From assembly GCF_002975205.1 (NCBI RefSeq), contig NZ_PCOC01000001.1, positions 2,235,001 through 2,299,000 on the forward strand: a stretch of DNA of 64,000 bases, read 5' to 3'. This document shows, in pieces, positions 41,128-50,852 of this stretch. Source of the stretch: Ochrobactrum vermis. Lineage in GTDB: Bacteria > Pseudomonadota > Alphaproteobacteria > Rhizobiales > Rhizobiaceae. Both the position numbers and the translations under genes were made by a program. Each line of letters begins with the position of its first letter. Position 1 is the first letter of the stretch. The notes beneath the pieces are model-generated. The model was given only the letters and a program-made list of their open reading frames with translations. It was not told the DNA's origin and searched no databases.

Positions 41128-42561
41128 TTAATTCGTACCGAGCACGTCGTTAAACACTTTCTCGCCCGGCACACCCTTTTCAAGACTGATAAGCGCGCGA
41201 CGACCGTTGCGATAGGAGATTGGAATATCGATCCACTGCAGGCGGCGCATCAGCGAAAGATTGGTATCCTGCGCGGTACGAGCATCGTTCAGCCATACGA
41301 TGAAGAAATTGTCGCCGATCTTCGACGGCACGGCGATCAGCGGATTACCCGCTGCCTGTTCCGTATCCTTGAAGGTGATACGCTGCACATTATCCACCAC
41401 GCCACCGGAGAAGCCTTCAGGCACAGTGAACACGAGTTCGATCAGATGGCTCGCCGGGATAGACTGGTCCGTATTCTTGCGGATGGTCATCTTCAGCTCG
41501 ACCTTGCTGGTCGGCATCGTAACGGTTGCACGCACTGCCGGTTCGGCGGGCTGGCCGTCTTCCGGGCTTTCCTCGATCGTGGACCAGACCACATTGCCGC
41601 GCTCAACCGAATCCGAACCGGCGCCGCCGCGTTCTTCATAAAGAAGCGCTTGCTGGCCAACAGCTACGGTCTGGTTCTGTCCGGGCTGCGCACCTGTCTG
41701 CGTATTCGTTTCGGCAGGCGCTGGCGTGGAGGCGGCAGTCGACGTGCCCTCGCCGATACCATTTGCACCAGCGGCAGGACCGCTATCGGTTTCGCTGCCG
41801 TCAGGCATCAGCCGCTGGGTCATTTTCGGCTCGCCTGCAGGCTGTTGCGGCTGCCCTGGCGTCTGCTCGCCACCTGTCGTCGCCGTGTTGGTGTCGGCCG
41901 GCGGCGTCGTGCCTTCGGGATGAGTTTCGCTATCGGAACCGGTCGCAGGCGCATCGCTGCGCCCAAGGCTCGATGCCAGTTCCTGAATCTTGTCCTTGTT
42001 GGCCCAGACCGCATAACCGGCACCGCCGACAAGCAGGACTGCAATCAGACCGGCGATCAGGCCCTTATAGGAGCGCTGTTCTTTCTTGGTCGTGCGCTCG
42101 ATATACTCGCTGCGGCGAGCCTGAGCCTTTTCCTTGGCGCGGTCCAGTTTCCAGTCGTCGCTGCGCTCGGCGGCAAAAGCCGGTGCGTCGTCATCGTCGC
42201 TGAAAACGCCGTCGCGGCGCTCATCACGCGGCGCGCTGGAAAATGCGGGCTCGTCATCGTCATCATGCGACGGCGCGCGCGCTGCTGCATCCTGATTCGC
42301 CTCTTCCAGAAAATCTTCCAGCGCATCACCAACCGGTTCTACCGGCGTGTCAGCTGGCGGCGCGTAAAAAGCTTCAACCTCGGTAATAGCATCTTCAAGA
42401 ATATTGCGTTGGCGGACAGCCACAGCCTGCGAGGCGTTCGCCGTAACAAGCTTTTGCTCGATCGTGGCGCGCGCTTTCGCGTAAACACGCTGGCGCAGTT
42501 CGGGCGACTTGTCCGCCTGCGCATCGATCGTCTTTTTCAGTACCGCTACAAAATCCGCCAT
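41128..42561 (-). CDS. Single-pass membrane protein, unknown, Rhizobiales type
   Basis: This 477-residue protein has an N-terminal cytoplasmic part with alpha-helical LRQRVYAKARATIEQKLV and an acidic stretch (about 95-135, runs of D). One membrane helix follows (about 168-188: GLIAGLIAVLLVGGAGYAVW), then a long T/G/P/Q-rich disordered linker (about 200-320). The C-terminal domain (about 325-477) contains TVTMPTSKVELKMTIRKNTD and ASHLIELVFTVPEGFSGG. No domain is recognised. Similar architecture occurs beside purA in rhizobia. It is convergent with the pyrophosphatase gene. Confidence 0.75.
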   Translation of the reverse strand: MADFVAVLKKTIDAQADKSPELRQRVYAKARATIEQKLVTANASQAVAVRQRNILEDAITEVEAFYAPPADTPVEPVGDALEDFLEEANQDAAARAPSHDDDDEPAFSSAPRDERRDGVFSDDDDAPAFAAERSDDWKLDRAKEKAQARRSEYIERTTKKEQRSYKGLIAGLIAVLLVGGAGYAVWANKDKIQELASSLGRSDAPATGSDSETHPEGTTPPADTNTATTGGEQTPGQPQQPAGEPKMTQRLMPDGSETDSGPAAGANGIGEGTSTAASTPAPAETNTQTGAQPGQNQTVAVGQQALLYEERGGAGSDSVERGNVVWSTIEESPEDGQPAEPAVRATVTMPTSKVELKMTIRKNTDQSIPASHLIELVFTVPEGFSGGVVDNVQRITFKDTEQAAGNPLIAVPSKIGDNFFIVWLNDARTAQDTNLSLMRRLQWIDIPISYRNGRRALISLEKGVPGEKVFNDVLGTN

Positions 42562-42774
42562 TCCGTCTTACCCGGTTTCCGCCCGTCCAGATGAACAATA
42601 AGCACAGGATGCAATAAATGTCCCAATAATCACAATAATCAAGGGAAAGCAAAGTCTCCGGCTACGATTTAGCGAAGACTTTCAAAATGATGCGGTGAAA
42701 TAGTGGCGAAACCCACCCTGTTGCGAAGCTTTGCGTGGCCTATTGCGTTCTTTGTACAACGGTCAAAATAAAAT

Positions 42775-42802
42775 CGGAGCAGCTTCCGGAAAAGCTGCTC
42801 CG
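42775..42802 (-). terminator. Intrinsic terminator after purA
   Basis: The 11-bp stem CGGAGCAGCTT / AAGCTGCTCCG is followed on the minus strand by ATTTTATTTTG. Confidence 0.9.
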
Positions 42803-42829
42803 AACATATCAGTTTGTAACTGCAAACAA

Positions 42830-44119
42830 TCAGTCGTGGAACGGGTCAGTGACGAGGATGGTGTCCTCACGTTCCGGGCTGGTAGACAGCATAGCCACCG
42901 GAGCGCCGATCAGCTCTTCGATGTGACGGACATATTTGACAGCCTGTGCCGGGAGGTCGTTCCACGAACGCGCACCTGCGGTCGTTTCCGACCAGCCCGG
43001 CAGCGTTTCATAGATCGGCTTCACGCGCGCCTGCGCACCCATCGAGGACGGCAGATAGTCGATGCGCTTGCCGTCGAGTTCATAGGCGACGCAGATCTTG
43101 ATTTCGTCCAGACCGTCGAGAACATCGAGCTTGGTCAGCGCAATGCCGGTGATGCCGGAAGTACGAACCGTCTGGCGCACGATCACGGCATCGAACCAGC
43201 CGCAGCGACGCTTGCGTCCTGTCACCACGCCGAACTCATGACCCTTGGTGCCGAGGAACTCACCGATCTCGTCGTTAAGCTCGGTCGGAAAAGGACCTTC
43301 GCCAACGCGCGTCGTATAGGCCTTGGTGATGCCGAGCACATAGCCGATAGCCGTGGGGCCCAGGCCCGAACCGGCGGCCGCCTGGCCAGCAACCGTGTTG
43401 GAGGACGTCACGAACGGATAAGTGCCGTGGTCATTGTCCAGCAGTGCACCCTGTGCGCCTTCGAACAGGATACGGTCGCCCGCCTTGCGGCGTTCGTCGA
43501 GAACGCGCCAGACCTGATCGATATAAGGAAGGATCTGATCGGCAACCGAGTTCAGTTCCTTCAAAATGGTCTCAACTGCGATTTCTTCAAGACCCATGCC
43601 GCGGCGCAGCAGATTGTGGTGCGCCAGCAGACGTTCGACCTTCGGCTCAAGCGTTTCCGGCTCGGTCAGATCGATAACGCGGATGGCGCGACGGCCAACC
43701 TTGTCTTCGTAAGCCGGGCCAATGCCGCGCTTGGTCGTGCCGATCTTGAGACCCGAATTGGAGCCTTCACGCATGGCATCGAGTTCGCGATGAATGGAGA
43801 GAATGAGCGGTGCATTTTCAGCGATGCGCAGCACGTCAGGATTGATATCGATGCCCTGCGCGCGCAGCTTCTCGACTTCGGCGACAAAATGATGCGGATC
43901 GACAACGACGCCGTTGCCGATGACACTCAACTTGCCGCGCACAAGACCGGATGGCAGCAGCGAAAGCTTGTAGCTGACGCCGTCGATGACAAGCGTATGA
44001 CCTGCGTTATGACCGCCCTGGTAGCGCACGATGACATCGGCGCGTTCGGACAGCCAGTCAACGATCTTACCCTTGCCCTCATCGCCCCATTGCGATCCGA
44101 CGACAACCACATTTGCCAT
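42830..44119 (-). CDS. purA: Adenylosuccinate synthetase
   Basis: PurA makes adenylosuccinate from IMP, aspartate and GTP in AMP synthesis. The 429-residue protein begins [20 protein letters not shown] with the phosphate-binding loop GDEGKGK and catalytic Asp13. [12 protein letters not shown] follows near 38, [14 protein letters not shown] near 126, and the GTP-binding [15 protein letters not shown] near 240. ATG 44119 matches the family start; the frame is open to 44161. It is monocistronic with a clear terminator. Confidence 0.97.
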   Translation of the reverse strand: MANVVVVGSQWGDEGKGKIVDWLSERADVIVRYQGGHNAGHTLVIDGVSYKLSLLPSGLVRGKLSVIGNGVVVDPHHFVAEVEKLRAQGIDINPDVLRIAENAPLILSIHRELDAMREGSNSGLKIGTTKRGIGPAYEDKVGRRAIRVIDLTEPETLEPKVERLLAHHNLLRRGMGLEEIAVETILKELNSVADQILPYIDQVWRVLDERRKAGDRILFEGAQGALLDNDHGTYPFVTSSNTVAGQAAAGSGLGPTAIGYVLGITKAYTTRVGEGPFPTELNDEIGEFLGTKGHEFGVVTGRKRRCGWFDAVIVRQTVRTSGITGIALTKLDVLDGLDEIKICVAYELDGKRIDYLPSSMGAQARVKPIYETLPGWSETTAGARSWNDLPAQAVKYVRHIEELIGAPVAMLSTSPEREDTILVTDPFHD

Positions 44120-44435
44120 TGAAGAAACTCCTTGGCTTCTATTTGAAAATCCAAGGATCAAAGCGGCCCGGTCATCGCCAGTTAAGGCTACAGGGTGCTG
44201 ATCCCTCGTCTCTATACAGATTGAAACGGGATTGCGCGACTCTTTCGTGCAAGAAATTCGCGATTTTTGAACACCGTCCGGAAAGAAGAGCGCTTAGGTC
44301 GCTTGAGATTCCGTTTATGGCGTGGCGAAAATGGTGAGATTTGAGAACCGGAGCGGAATGTACATTTTAGTACATGAGCACCGGAAGCGAAAAATCACGC
44401 CATTTGCAGACCGCCAGAATTGGAATATCTGCGAC
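44120..44435. other. Gap between purA and the GNAT gene
   Basis: No gene is seen. It contains the palindrome ATGTACATTTTAGTACAT (about 44358-44375) flanked by the near-repeats GAACCGGAGCG and GCACCGGAAGCG. This may be a conserved intergenic element, but only one copy is in the window. Confidence 0.5.
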
Positions 44436-44945
44436 CTAGCCGGCGCGGACCATATAAAGTGCATCATCCGAGTAGCTCTTGAGCTTTTCCTCAAGCGCCG
44501 GGAGGTCGCGGACAACGAAACCCTTTTTCTCCCAGAAGCCCTGCGAGCCATTGACGGCAACGAGAGACATGGTGACGAAGCCGTCACGTTCGGCCTGCAA
44601 GGCCATCAGTTCAACCACGCGCGTGGCAGCACCGCTGGAACGGGCTTCGGGCAGGAGCGCGATATCGTGGATGTAATAGGTGTTGGTATCGTCCGGCAGT
44701 TCACCCAGAACGGCATTGAGCGCCGGAACAGCATCGAGCTTCCATGGATGGCTGATGCCATAGCCGAGGATTTCATTATCACGGGCAAGCACAAAGCAGC
44801 CTGCCGGATAGAGTTTGAAGCGGTCCCGGAAGACCGCCTCATCTTCGAAGAAATCGAGATGGACAACATTGGCAACCGCAGTCACGCTCGCAATATCCTG
44901 CTCGTGCATGCGCCGCCATTCCGGCTGTGCCATCTCTTCAACCAT
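44436..44945 (-). CDS. GNAT family N-acetyltransferase
   Basis: This 169-residue GNAT enzyme has YPAGCFVLARDNEILGYGIS (about 47-66), YYIHDIALLPEARSSGAATR with the CoA-binding SSGAATR loop (about 90-109) and FWEKKGFVVRDLP near 141. Substrate unknown. It follows serA by 4 nt on the same strand. I took ATG 44945 because GGAGAAG lies 8 nt before it; an upstream TTG overlaps the end of serA. Probably co-transcribed with serA. Confidence 0.82.
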   Translation of the reverse strand: MVEEMAQPEWRRMHEQDIASVTAVANVVHLDFFEDEAVFRDRFKLYPAGCFVLARDNEILGYGISHPWKLDAVPALNAVLGELPDDTNTYYIHDIALLPEARSSGAATRVVELMALQAERDGFVTMSLVAVNGSQGFWEKKGFVVRDLPALEEKLKSYSDDALYMVRAG

Positions 44946-44949
44946 TTTC

Positions 44950-46551
44950 TCAAACTTCTCCGACGTTGAACTCAAGCGGTGTTGCCGCCTTGATTGCCTC
45001 TTGAGCCGTCAGTTCGTCAAGTGCTGCCTGTGGAATCTGTTCATCCACATAGAGCATGGCAATCGCGTCGCCCCCTGGATGATCGCGTCCAAGCGAGAAA
45101 TTTGCGATGTTGATATTGTGCTTGCCGCAGATTGTGCCAAGCAGGCCGATCATGCCCGGAACGTCCTTGTTGGTGACGTAAAGCATGTGCGGACCGACCT
45201 CGGCGTCGAGATTGATTCCCTTGATCTGGATGAAACGTGCTTTGCCGTCCGAGAAGCAGGTTCCGGCGATGGAACGTTCACGCAAGGTGGTCTTCACGGT
45301 CAGCTTGATATAGCCGTCGAAGATGCCCGATTTGTCGCGCTTGACTTCCGAAACGATGATACCGCGTTCCTTCACCATGATCGGTGCGGAAACCATGTTG
45401 ACGTCAGCAACCTGCGGACGGATAAGACCGGCCAGGGTCGCACTCAGCAATGCGCGCGTGTTCATGGTTGCTGTGGAACCATCGAACAGCACTTCCACTT
45501 CCTGGATCGGCTCGTCCGTGACCTGACCGACGAAAGCGCCGAGCACATCGGCAAGCTTCACGAACGGCTTGAGGCGCGGCGCTTCTTCCGCCGTGATCGA
45601 CGGCATGTTGATGGCGTTGGAAACAGCGCCCTTCACGAGGTAATCCGACATCTGCTCGGCCACCTGAAGCGCAACATTTTCCTGCGCTTCCGAGGTCGAA
45701 GCACCCAGATGCGGCGTGCAGACGACATTGGGCAGCGAGAAAAGCTCGTTTTCCGTCGCTGGTTCCGTTTCGTAGACGTCGATACCGGCGCCTGCCACAT
45801 GGCCGGATTTCAGCGCTGCCACCAGATCTTTTTCAACGATCAGGCCGCCGCGCGCGCAATTGACGATACGGACGCCGGGCTTGGTCTTGGCCAGGTTTTC
45901 CGCATTGATGATGTTGCGGGTCTTGTCGGTCAGCGGCGTGTGAAGCGTGATGAAATCGGCGCGGCCAAGCAGCTCGTCCAGCTCGACCTTTTCAACGCCC
46001 AGTTCCTGCGCGCGGGATTCGGACAGGAACGGATCGAAGGCCACCACATGCATCTTCAGGCCGATGGCCCGGATGGCGACAATCGAACCGATATTGCCGC
46101 AGCCGACGACGCCCAGCGTCTTTCCGGTGATTTCCACGCCCATGAAGCGGTTCTTTTCCCACTTGCCAGCGCGGGTGGAGGTGTCTGCCTCCGGCAATTG
46201 CCGTGCCACGGCGAACATCAGCGCAATGGCATGTTCGGCGGTGGTGATCGAATTGCCGAAAGGCGTGTTCATGACGATGATACCGCGACGCGATGCCGCC
46301 GGAATATCGACATTGTCGACGCCAATGCCGGCGCGACCGACGACCTTGAGGTTTTTAGCGGCTGCGATCAGCTTTTCCGTGACCTTTGTGGCTGAACGAA
46401 CCGCCAGCCCGTCATAATTGCCGATGACTTCGAGAAGCTTTTCCTTGTCCTTGCCCAGATCGGGCAGATAGTCGACTTCCACGCCGCGATCCTTGAAGAT
46501 CTGGACGGCAGTGGGCGAAAGCTTATCGGATACGAGAACGCGAGGTGCCAT
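44950..46551 (-). CDS. serA: D-3-phosphoglycerate dehydrogenase
   Basis: SerA catalyses the first step of serine synthesis, oxidising 3-phosphoglycerate. The 533-residue length fits the long type (catalytic + intervening + ACT domains). The N-terminus has MAPRVLVSDKLSPTAVQIF, the NAD-binding GVVGCGNIGSIVAIRAIGLK near 147, NCARGGLIVEKDLV near 227, and the catalytic histidine in CTPHLGASTSEAQ near 282. The C-terminal ACT-type regulatory domain runs about 455-530 (HMLYVTNKDVPGMIGLLGTI). AAGGAGG precedes ATG 46551. It is downstream of serC, with which it makes consecutive pathway steps. Confidence 0.95.
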   Translation of the reverse strand: MAPRVLVSDKLSPTAVQIFKDRGVEVDYLPDLGKDKEKLLEVIGNYDGLAVRSATKVTEKLIAAAKNLKVVGRAGIGVDNVDIPAASRRGIIVMNTPFGNSITTAEHAIALMFAVARQLPEADTSTRAGKWEKNRFMGVEITGKTLGVVGCGNIGSIVAIRAIGLKMHVVAFDPFLSESRAQELGVEKVELDELLGRADFITLHTPLTDKTRNIINAENLAKTKPGVRIVNCARGGLIVEKDLVAALKSGHVAGAGIDVYETEPATENELFSLPNVVCTPHLGASTSEAQENVALQVAEQMSDYLVKGAVSNAINMPSITAEEAPRLKPFVKLADVLGAFVGQVTDEPIQEVEVLFDGSTATMNTRALLSATLAGLIRPQVADVNMVSAPIMVKERGIIVSEVKRDKSGIFDGYIKLTVKTTLRERSIAGTCFSDGKARFIQIKGINLDAEVGPHMLYVTNKDVPGMIGLLGTICGKHNINIANFSLGRDHPGGDAIAMLYVDEQIPQAALDELTAQEAIKAATPLEFNVGEV

Positions 46552-46580
46552 CGAGGCCTCCTTCAAACATTTTCAAACCA

Positions 46581-46625
46581 TGCATTTCCTGCAGTATCGC
46601 AGACCGATCTGCTTCAGGAAATGCA
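46581..46625 (-). repeat. Inverted repeat in the serC-serA gap
   Basis: TGCATTTCCTG (46581-46591) and CAGGAAATGCA (46615-46625) are a perfect 11-bp inverted repeat around a 23-nt centre, shortly before serA. It may be an attenuator or mRNA processing site. Confidence 0.6.
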
Positions 46626-46689
46626 GCACATAAGGGGGATGCGGACCGTGGCCGCCCCAACGCGGACCACGGCATCATGCATAAAATGC

Positions 46690-47865
46690 TCAGGCAGCAG
46701 CTTTCAGCGCAGCCTTCTGCGTTGCAAAAGCCCAATCCAGCCAATGCGTCAGCGCTTCCAGATCGGAGGCTTCCACCGTTGCGCCAGCCCAGATGCGTAG
46801 ACCCGAAGGTGCATCGCGATAAGCGCCGATGTCATAGGCAACGCCCTCTTTGTCGAGCGCGGTTACTATGCCCTTGGCGAAAGCGGCCTGTTCGTCAGCA
46901 GATAAGGCAGTCACTTCCGGATCGACAATCGTAAAACAGATGGACGTGTTGGAGCGCGTTTCCGGCTTCACAGCCAGATTGGCAATCCACAGTGTCTTCG
47001 CGACAAAGCCGTCGAGAACCGCAAAATTCGCATCGGCGCGCGCAACCAGCGCATCGAGACCGCCGAGCGATTTCGCCCAATTCAGTGCATCAAGATAGTC
47101 TTCCACGCAGAGCATGGATGGCGTGTTGATGGTTTCGCCGACGAAGATGCCTTCGATCAGCTTGCCGCCCTTGGTCATGCGGAAAATCTTCGGCATCGGC
47201 CAAGCCGGCTTGTAGCTTTCCAGGCGTTCGACAGCACGCGGGCTGAGGATCAGGATGCCGTGTGCACCCTCGCCGCCCAGAACCTTCTGCCAGGAGAAGG
47301 TCACGACATCGAGCTTGGGGAAATCGAGGTGCTGCGCGAAAGCCGCAGAAGTGGCGTCGCAGAAGGTCAAACCCTTGCGGTCAGCAGGAATGAAATCACC
47401 ATTCGGGACGCGCGCGCCCGACGTGGTGCCGTTCCAGGTGAAGACCACGTCGCGGTCGAAATCGACCTGCGAGAAATCGACAATCTCGCCATAGGGTGCT
47501 TCGAAAGTGCGGACATCGTTCAGCCTGAGCTGCTTGGTCACATCCGTGACCCAGCCCGAACCGAAGCTTTCCCACGCGACCATATCGACGCCGCGCGCGC
47601 CGAGCATGGACCACAGCGCCATTTCCACAGCGCCGGTATCGGAAGCCGGCACGATACCGATGCGGTAATCGGCAGGCACCTGCAGGATTTCGCGGGTAAG
47701 GTCGATGGCTTCTTTCAGCTTGGTCTTGCCGATTTTCGCGCGGTGCGAACGGCCAAGTGCCGCGTCGACCAGTGCATTCAGCGACCAGCCGGGACGTTTT
47801 GCACAGGGACCGGATGAAAAATTAGGATTAGCCGGGCGAACTGCCGGCTTCGCAATCGTCGTCAT
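46690..47865 (-). CDS. serC: Phosphoserine aminotransferase
   Basis: SerC converts 3-phosphohydroxypyruvate to phosphoserine (serine synthesis; also used in pyridoxal synthesis). The 391-residue protein begins [20 protein letters not shown]. The PLP-binding lysine is in [17 protein letters not shown] (about 197), preceded by [15 protein letters not shown], and phosphate contacts lie near [18 protein letters not shown]. The length and motifs fit the alphaproteobacterial type of SerC. It heads the serC-serA pair and has a conserved structured leader. Confidence 0.95.
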   Translation of the reverse strand: MTTIAKPAVRPANPNFSSGPCAKRPGWSLNALVDAALGRSHRAKIGKTKLKEAIDLTREILQVPADYRIGIVPASDTGAVEMALWSMLGARGVDMVAWESFGSGWVTDVTKQLRLNDVRTFEAPYGEIVDFSQVDFDRDVVFTWNGTTSGARVPNGDFIPADRKGLTFCDATSAAFAQHLDFPKLDVVTFSWQKVLGGEGAHGILILSPRAVERLESYKPAWPMPKIFRMTKGGKLIEGIFVGETINTPSMLCVEDYLDALNWAKSLGGLDALVARADANFAVLDGFVAKTLWIANLAVKPETRSNTSICFTIVDPEVTALSADEQAAFAKGIVTALDKEGVAYDIGAYRDAPSGLRIWAGATVEASDLEALTHWLDWAFATQKAALKAAA

Positions 47866-47872
47866 GTTGTTT

Positions 47873-47926
47873 CTATCCTCTCAGATAGCACGCGTCTCGT
47901 TGGGGAGACGTGGCCCACTGAGTGGG
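47873..47926 (-). ncRNA. serC leader RNA motif (three hairpins)
   Basis: On the minus strand three hairpins stand in line before the ATG: CCCAC-TCA-GTGGG (47914-47926), CGTCTC-CCCAAC-GAGACG (47893-47910) and CTATC-TGAGAG-GATAG (47873-47888). The last contains the GAGAGGA Shine-Dalgarno region. This fits the serC RNA motif reported upstream of serC in alphaproteobacteria. The ligand, if any, is not known to me. Confidence 0.8.
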
Positions 47927-47980
47927 ATATCCGAAAGCGCGTTTTTCATCAATACGCCTTTCGGGGAATATTTTCATCCA

Positions 47981-48006
47981 ACTCGCCCGAATTGCTTCGG
48001 GCGAGT
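47981..48006 (-). terminator. Hairpin after the BASS transporter gene
   Basis: The 11-bp perfect stem ACTCGCCCGAA / TTCGGGCGAGT lies just past the stop. The minus-strand tail TGGATGAAAATATT is only weakly T-rich. Confidence 0.65.
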
Positions 48007-48015
48007 AGAATTTCT

Positions 48016-48972
48016 TTATCGCGCAACTGTTTCCACTTCAGCAGGCTCTTCTTCCATGCGCGCATAATAGCTTGCAATCAGCGCGCCGGAGATGTTGTGC
48101 CAGACGCTGAAAACTGCACTCGGCACCGCCGCCAGCGGCGAGAAATGCGCATTGGCAAGAGCCGCACCCAGCCCGCTGTTCTGCATGCCGACCTCGATGC
48201 TGATCGCCTTGCGCTTTGCCAGCGACAACCCGGCAAAGCGGGCGGCGAAATAGCCAAGAAGCAGGCCGCAGCAATTGTGCAGAACCACAACCACAAAGAT
48301 CAGCAGGCCGGACTGCACGATCGCAGCCTTGTTGACCGCAACCACGGCTGCAACGATCAGCACGATTCCGACGACGGAAACGAGCGGCAGCATGGGAACC
48401 GCCGCCTTGACCAGACCCGGAACCAGTTTCTGCAGGATGAAGCCGAGCGCCAGAGGCAGAAGGATCACCTTCACGATGCTGATGAACATGCTCATCGCAT
48501 CGACCGGCAGATACTGGCTGGCGAAAAACCAGACCAAAAATGGCGTCACGAGAGGCGCCAGCAGAGTGGTGACGCTTGTGCAAGCCACACTCAATGCCAC
48601 ATCGCCTTTCGACAGATAGGTCATGACGTTGCTGGCCGTTCCACCGGGGCAGCAGCCAACCAGGATGACGCCCGCGGCCACTTCCGGCGACATCGGGATG
48701 ATGCGTGTCAGCAATACCGCCAGAAGCGGCATGATGATGAACTGTGCCAGCACACCGATGGCAACATCGAACGGCCTTTTGGCGACTTCCGCAAAATCCT
48801 TGCCGGAAATCGTCAGGCCCATACCGAACATGATGATGCCGAGCAGAACCACGATCCACGGTGCGAACACGCTGAACGTGGACGGCAGAACAAAGCCGAG
48901 AATGGCAAAGACAATGACCCAGACGGCAAACGTCCGGCCTACGAAATCTGAAAATGCTGCAATTGCTTTCAT
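48016..48972 (-). CDS. Bile acid:sodium symporter (BASS) family transporter
   Basis: This 318-residue integral membrane protein has about ten membrane segments. It has FGMGLTISGKDFAEVAKRPF (about 50-69), ILVGCCPGGTASNVMTYLSKGDVALSV (about 103-129, the crossover with GGTASN) and EVGMQNSGLGAALANAHF (about 260-277, the second crossover). All are typical of BASS proteins. Bacterial members carry pantoate, 2-oxoacids or similar anions with sodium rather than bile acids. It stands upstream of serC on the same strand, but a hairpin and the leader separate them. Confidence 0.88.
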   Translation of the reverse strand: MKAIAAFSDFVGRTFAVWVIVFAILGFVLPSTFSVFAPWIVVLLGIIMFGMGLTISGKDFAEVAKRPFDVAIGVLAQFIIMPLLAVLLTRIIPMSPEVAAGVILVGCCPGGTASNVMTYLSKGDVALSVACTSVTTLLAPLVTPFLVWFFASQYLPVDAMSMFISIVKVILLPLALGFILQKLVPGLVKAAVPMLPLVSVVGIVLIVAAVVAVNKAAIVQSGLLIFVVVVLHNCCGLLLGYFAARFAGLSLAKRKAISIEVGMQNSGLGAALANAHFSPLAAVPSAVFSVWHNISGALIASYYARMEEEPAEVETVAR

Positions 48973-49080
48973 AAACCTCCCCTTTTCAGGACACGCATTC
49001 GACGCGTTCTGTCACCTGTAAGGAATCGGGCCGCACATGAAAGCGAAAAATTCGAAACCGCTAAAGCAATGAATTGCAAA

Positions 49081-49098
49081 GCGGGCCGTGAGGCCCGC
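49081..49098 (-). terminator. Hairpin after the first omp gene
   Basis: GCGGGCC-GTGA-GGCCCGC, followed on the minus strand by TTTGC. Confidence 0.65.
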
Positions 49099-49103
49099 CG
49101 CAA

Positions 49104-49790
49104 TTACCAGGTCGTGAAACGCACACCGGCGCGCAATTGATGGGACTGAATGTCCTTGTCGCTGATCGTGGCACCTGCCGCACTTGCAATATCGGCACCC
49201 TCGATAACACCATAACGATAGCCAACATCAAGCTTGATATTGGATGCCACATCGATACCGACACCCGCCATAAGCGCCCAGGCGAGACGATAATCGTCAT
49301 CCGTCTTGTATTCGCCATAGGCCGTATCGATGGAATAACGCACATTGGCAAAGCCGAGGCCTGCACCGAGATAGGGCGTGAAGCCAGAATAATTACCGAG
49401 ATCGACATAGGCATTGGCCATCATGTCCCAGCTACGGACATCGACGTCATAATCGTCGAAGCTCTGTTTGGAATAGCCGAGCGTCACGTCGCCGCGCAGA
49501 TTATCCGTGAACTGATAACCGATACCGATGGAGGGGACGACGTTCTTGGCCAGATCATAGCTTTGAGAGCCATTCCAGAAAGAGGTCTCTGTCTGGATCT
49601 TGACCTTGGACGAGAGGTTGTAGCCGACATCGCCGCGCAAATACCAACCGGATCCCACTTCGACTGGCTGCACCGGGGTGCCCGGCTCATAACCAACCAT
49701 ATCGAGATCGGCAGCAAAAGATTGCGTTGCGAAGCACAATCCGGCCAGCAAAGCAGCCGACGAACAGAAAGCACGCCAATGCATAGACAT
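49104..49790 (-). CDS. Outer membrane beta-barrel protein, Omp25/Omp31 family
   Basis: This 228-residue outer-membrane protein has a signal peptide (about 1-26, cleavage after FAA) and an eight-strand barrel pattern of alternating residues. GWYLRGDVGYNLSSK (about 48-62), ANAYVDLGNYSGFTPYLGAG (about 125-144) and NIKLDVGYRYGV are hallmarks of the Omp25/Omp31/RopB family. It ends in ...RFTTW, with Trp in place of the usual Phe as last residue, which is still acceptable for the assembly machinery. The second ATG (MHWRAF) may be the true start. Confidence 0.88.
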   Translation of the reverse strand: MSMHWRAFCSSAALLAGLCFATQSFAADLDMVGYEPGTPVQPVEVGSGWYLRGDVGYNLSSKVKIQTETSFWNGSQSYDLAKNVVPSIGIGYQFTDNLRGDVTLGYSKQSFDDYDVDVRSWDMMANAYVDLGNYSGFTPYLGAGLGFANVRYSIDTAYGEYKTDDDYRLAWALMAGVGIDVASNIKLDVGYRYGVIEGADIASAAGATISDKDIQSHQLRAGVRFTTW

Positions 49791-49884
49791 GATGAAATCC
49801 CCGCTTATGAATTCATCGTCATGTATGAATGAACATAGTTAAGATCGTATAAATATAGGGATATGTTTACTATGTTTCTAAATG

Positions 49885-49912
49885 AATAAGGCCCGGTTGA
49901 CCGGGCCTTATT
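49885..49912 (-). terminator. Terminator after the second omp gene
   Basis: A perfect 12-bp stem AATAAGGCCCGG / CCGGGCCTTATT with TTGA loop. Confidence 0.85.
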
Positions 49913-49930
49913 CCATCTTGTGATCTACTT

Positions 49931-50776
49931 TTATTTGTAAACGGGACCATCTACAATGGTCGAAGCCTGTTGCGGGGCATAGACTGGACCAGCGCCGCCA
50001 AACATATAACGCAGACCGACGCGCACATCATGCACATTCATGCCATTGTCGTGGCCGTCGCCAATCCACTGGTTGCCCTCGAACATCTTGCCACCGTTGA
50101 TGTGGCGATAGCGATAGCCCGCATCGAGCTTAAGGTTCTGCGTCAGATCGACCGATGCACCGGCCATGAGCGCATAGGTAAAGCGCCAGTTGGCCGCGCC
50201 TTCCTGCGTGCCGCCATAACGAACATCGTCCAGATCGCCCCACTTCACCCGCGTGCCACCGATACCGGCGCCGATATAAGGCGTGAAGCCGGCGAAGTTA
50301 CCGAGATCGACATAGGCATTGGCGAGAATGGAAAGAGCGGAGAACCGGCTGCGCTCATCGGAAGCGCAATTGATATCGCCGTTACAGGCCGAACCATAGG
50401 TGTGACCGTCGAATTTGGCACGGGTCATGTAGTCGACCGTTAGATCGGTGCGGAAATAGTCCGTCACCTGATAGCCGACACCACCGCCGACGAGGAACGA
50501 ACCCTTCAGATCGCCATAAAGCGTGTTGCTGCCAAAGGTCGGCGAGCCGCCGCCGCAAGTCGCGCAATTATCGATGGTCGCGTAGTCGGCGTCCTTGAAC
50601 TTGGCCTTGGAGTAACCGATATCGCCGCGCAGATACCAACCGCCAACGGCAGGCGGAGCGACAACAACTTCAGGAACAGGTTCGATGATATCGGCCGCGA
50701 AAGCGACGGGCCCTGCAGCCATCAGGGCAACCGATGCCGCCACACCGGCAAAAAGAATTTTCGTAAGACTTTTCAT
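49931..50776 (-). CDS. Outer membrane beta-barrel protein, Omp31/RopB-like
   Basis: This 281-residue protein has a clear signal peptide (KSLTKILFAGVAASVALMAA, cleaved after AFAA about residue 28). It shares GGWYLRGDIGYSKAKF, ANAYVDLGNFAGFTPYIGAG and NLKLDAGYRYRHINGG with the neighbouring omp product, so the two are paralogues. Two cysteine pairs (DNCATCGG; ACNGDINC) sit in predicted external loops and are uncommon in this family. The C-terminus VYK is not the usual aromatic; the barrel may end at VGLRYMF. A CtrA box lies upstream. Confidence 0.87.
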   Translation of the reverse strand: MKSLTKILFAGVAASVALMAAGPVAFAADIIEPVPEVVVAPPAVGGWYLRGDIGYSKAKFKDADYATIDNCATCGGGSPTFGSNTLYGDLKGSFLVGGGVGYQVTDYFRTDLTVDYMTRAKFDGHTYGSACNGDINCASDERSRFSALSILANAYVDLGNFAGFTPYIGAGIGGTRVKWGDLDDVRYGGTQEGAANWRFTYALMAGASVDLTQNLKLDAGYRYRHINGGKMFEGNQWIGDGHDNGMNVHDVRVGLRYMFGGAGPVYAPQQASTIVDGPVYK

Positions 50777-50852
50777 ATGTCTGCCCCATCGGAGAATCGC
50801 GCCGCCGAAGGCGACGGGTACGGATATTTGAGGGGGAGACTATTCGGCAAAA

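Noticed and set aside
41116..42594. 492-codon plus-strand frame opposite the membrane protein gene
   Set aside because: The minus-strand product has a clear membrane protein architecture and a shared terminator with the pyrophosphatase gene; the plus frame is arginine-rich shadow sequence.
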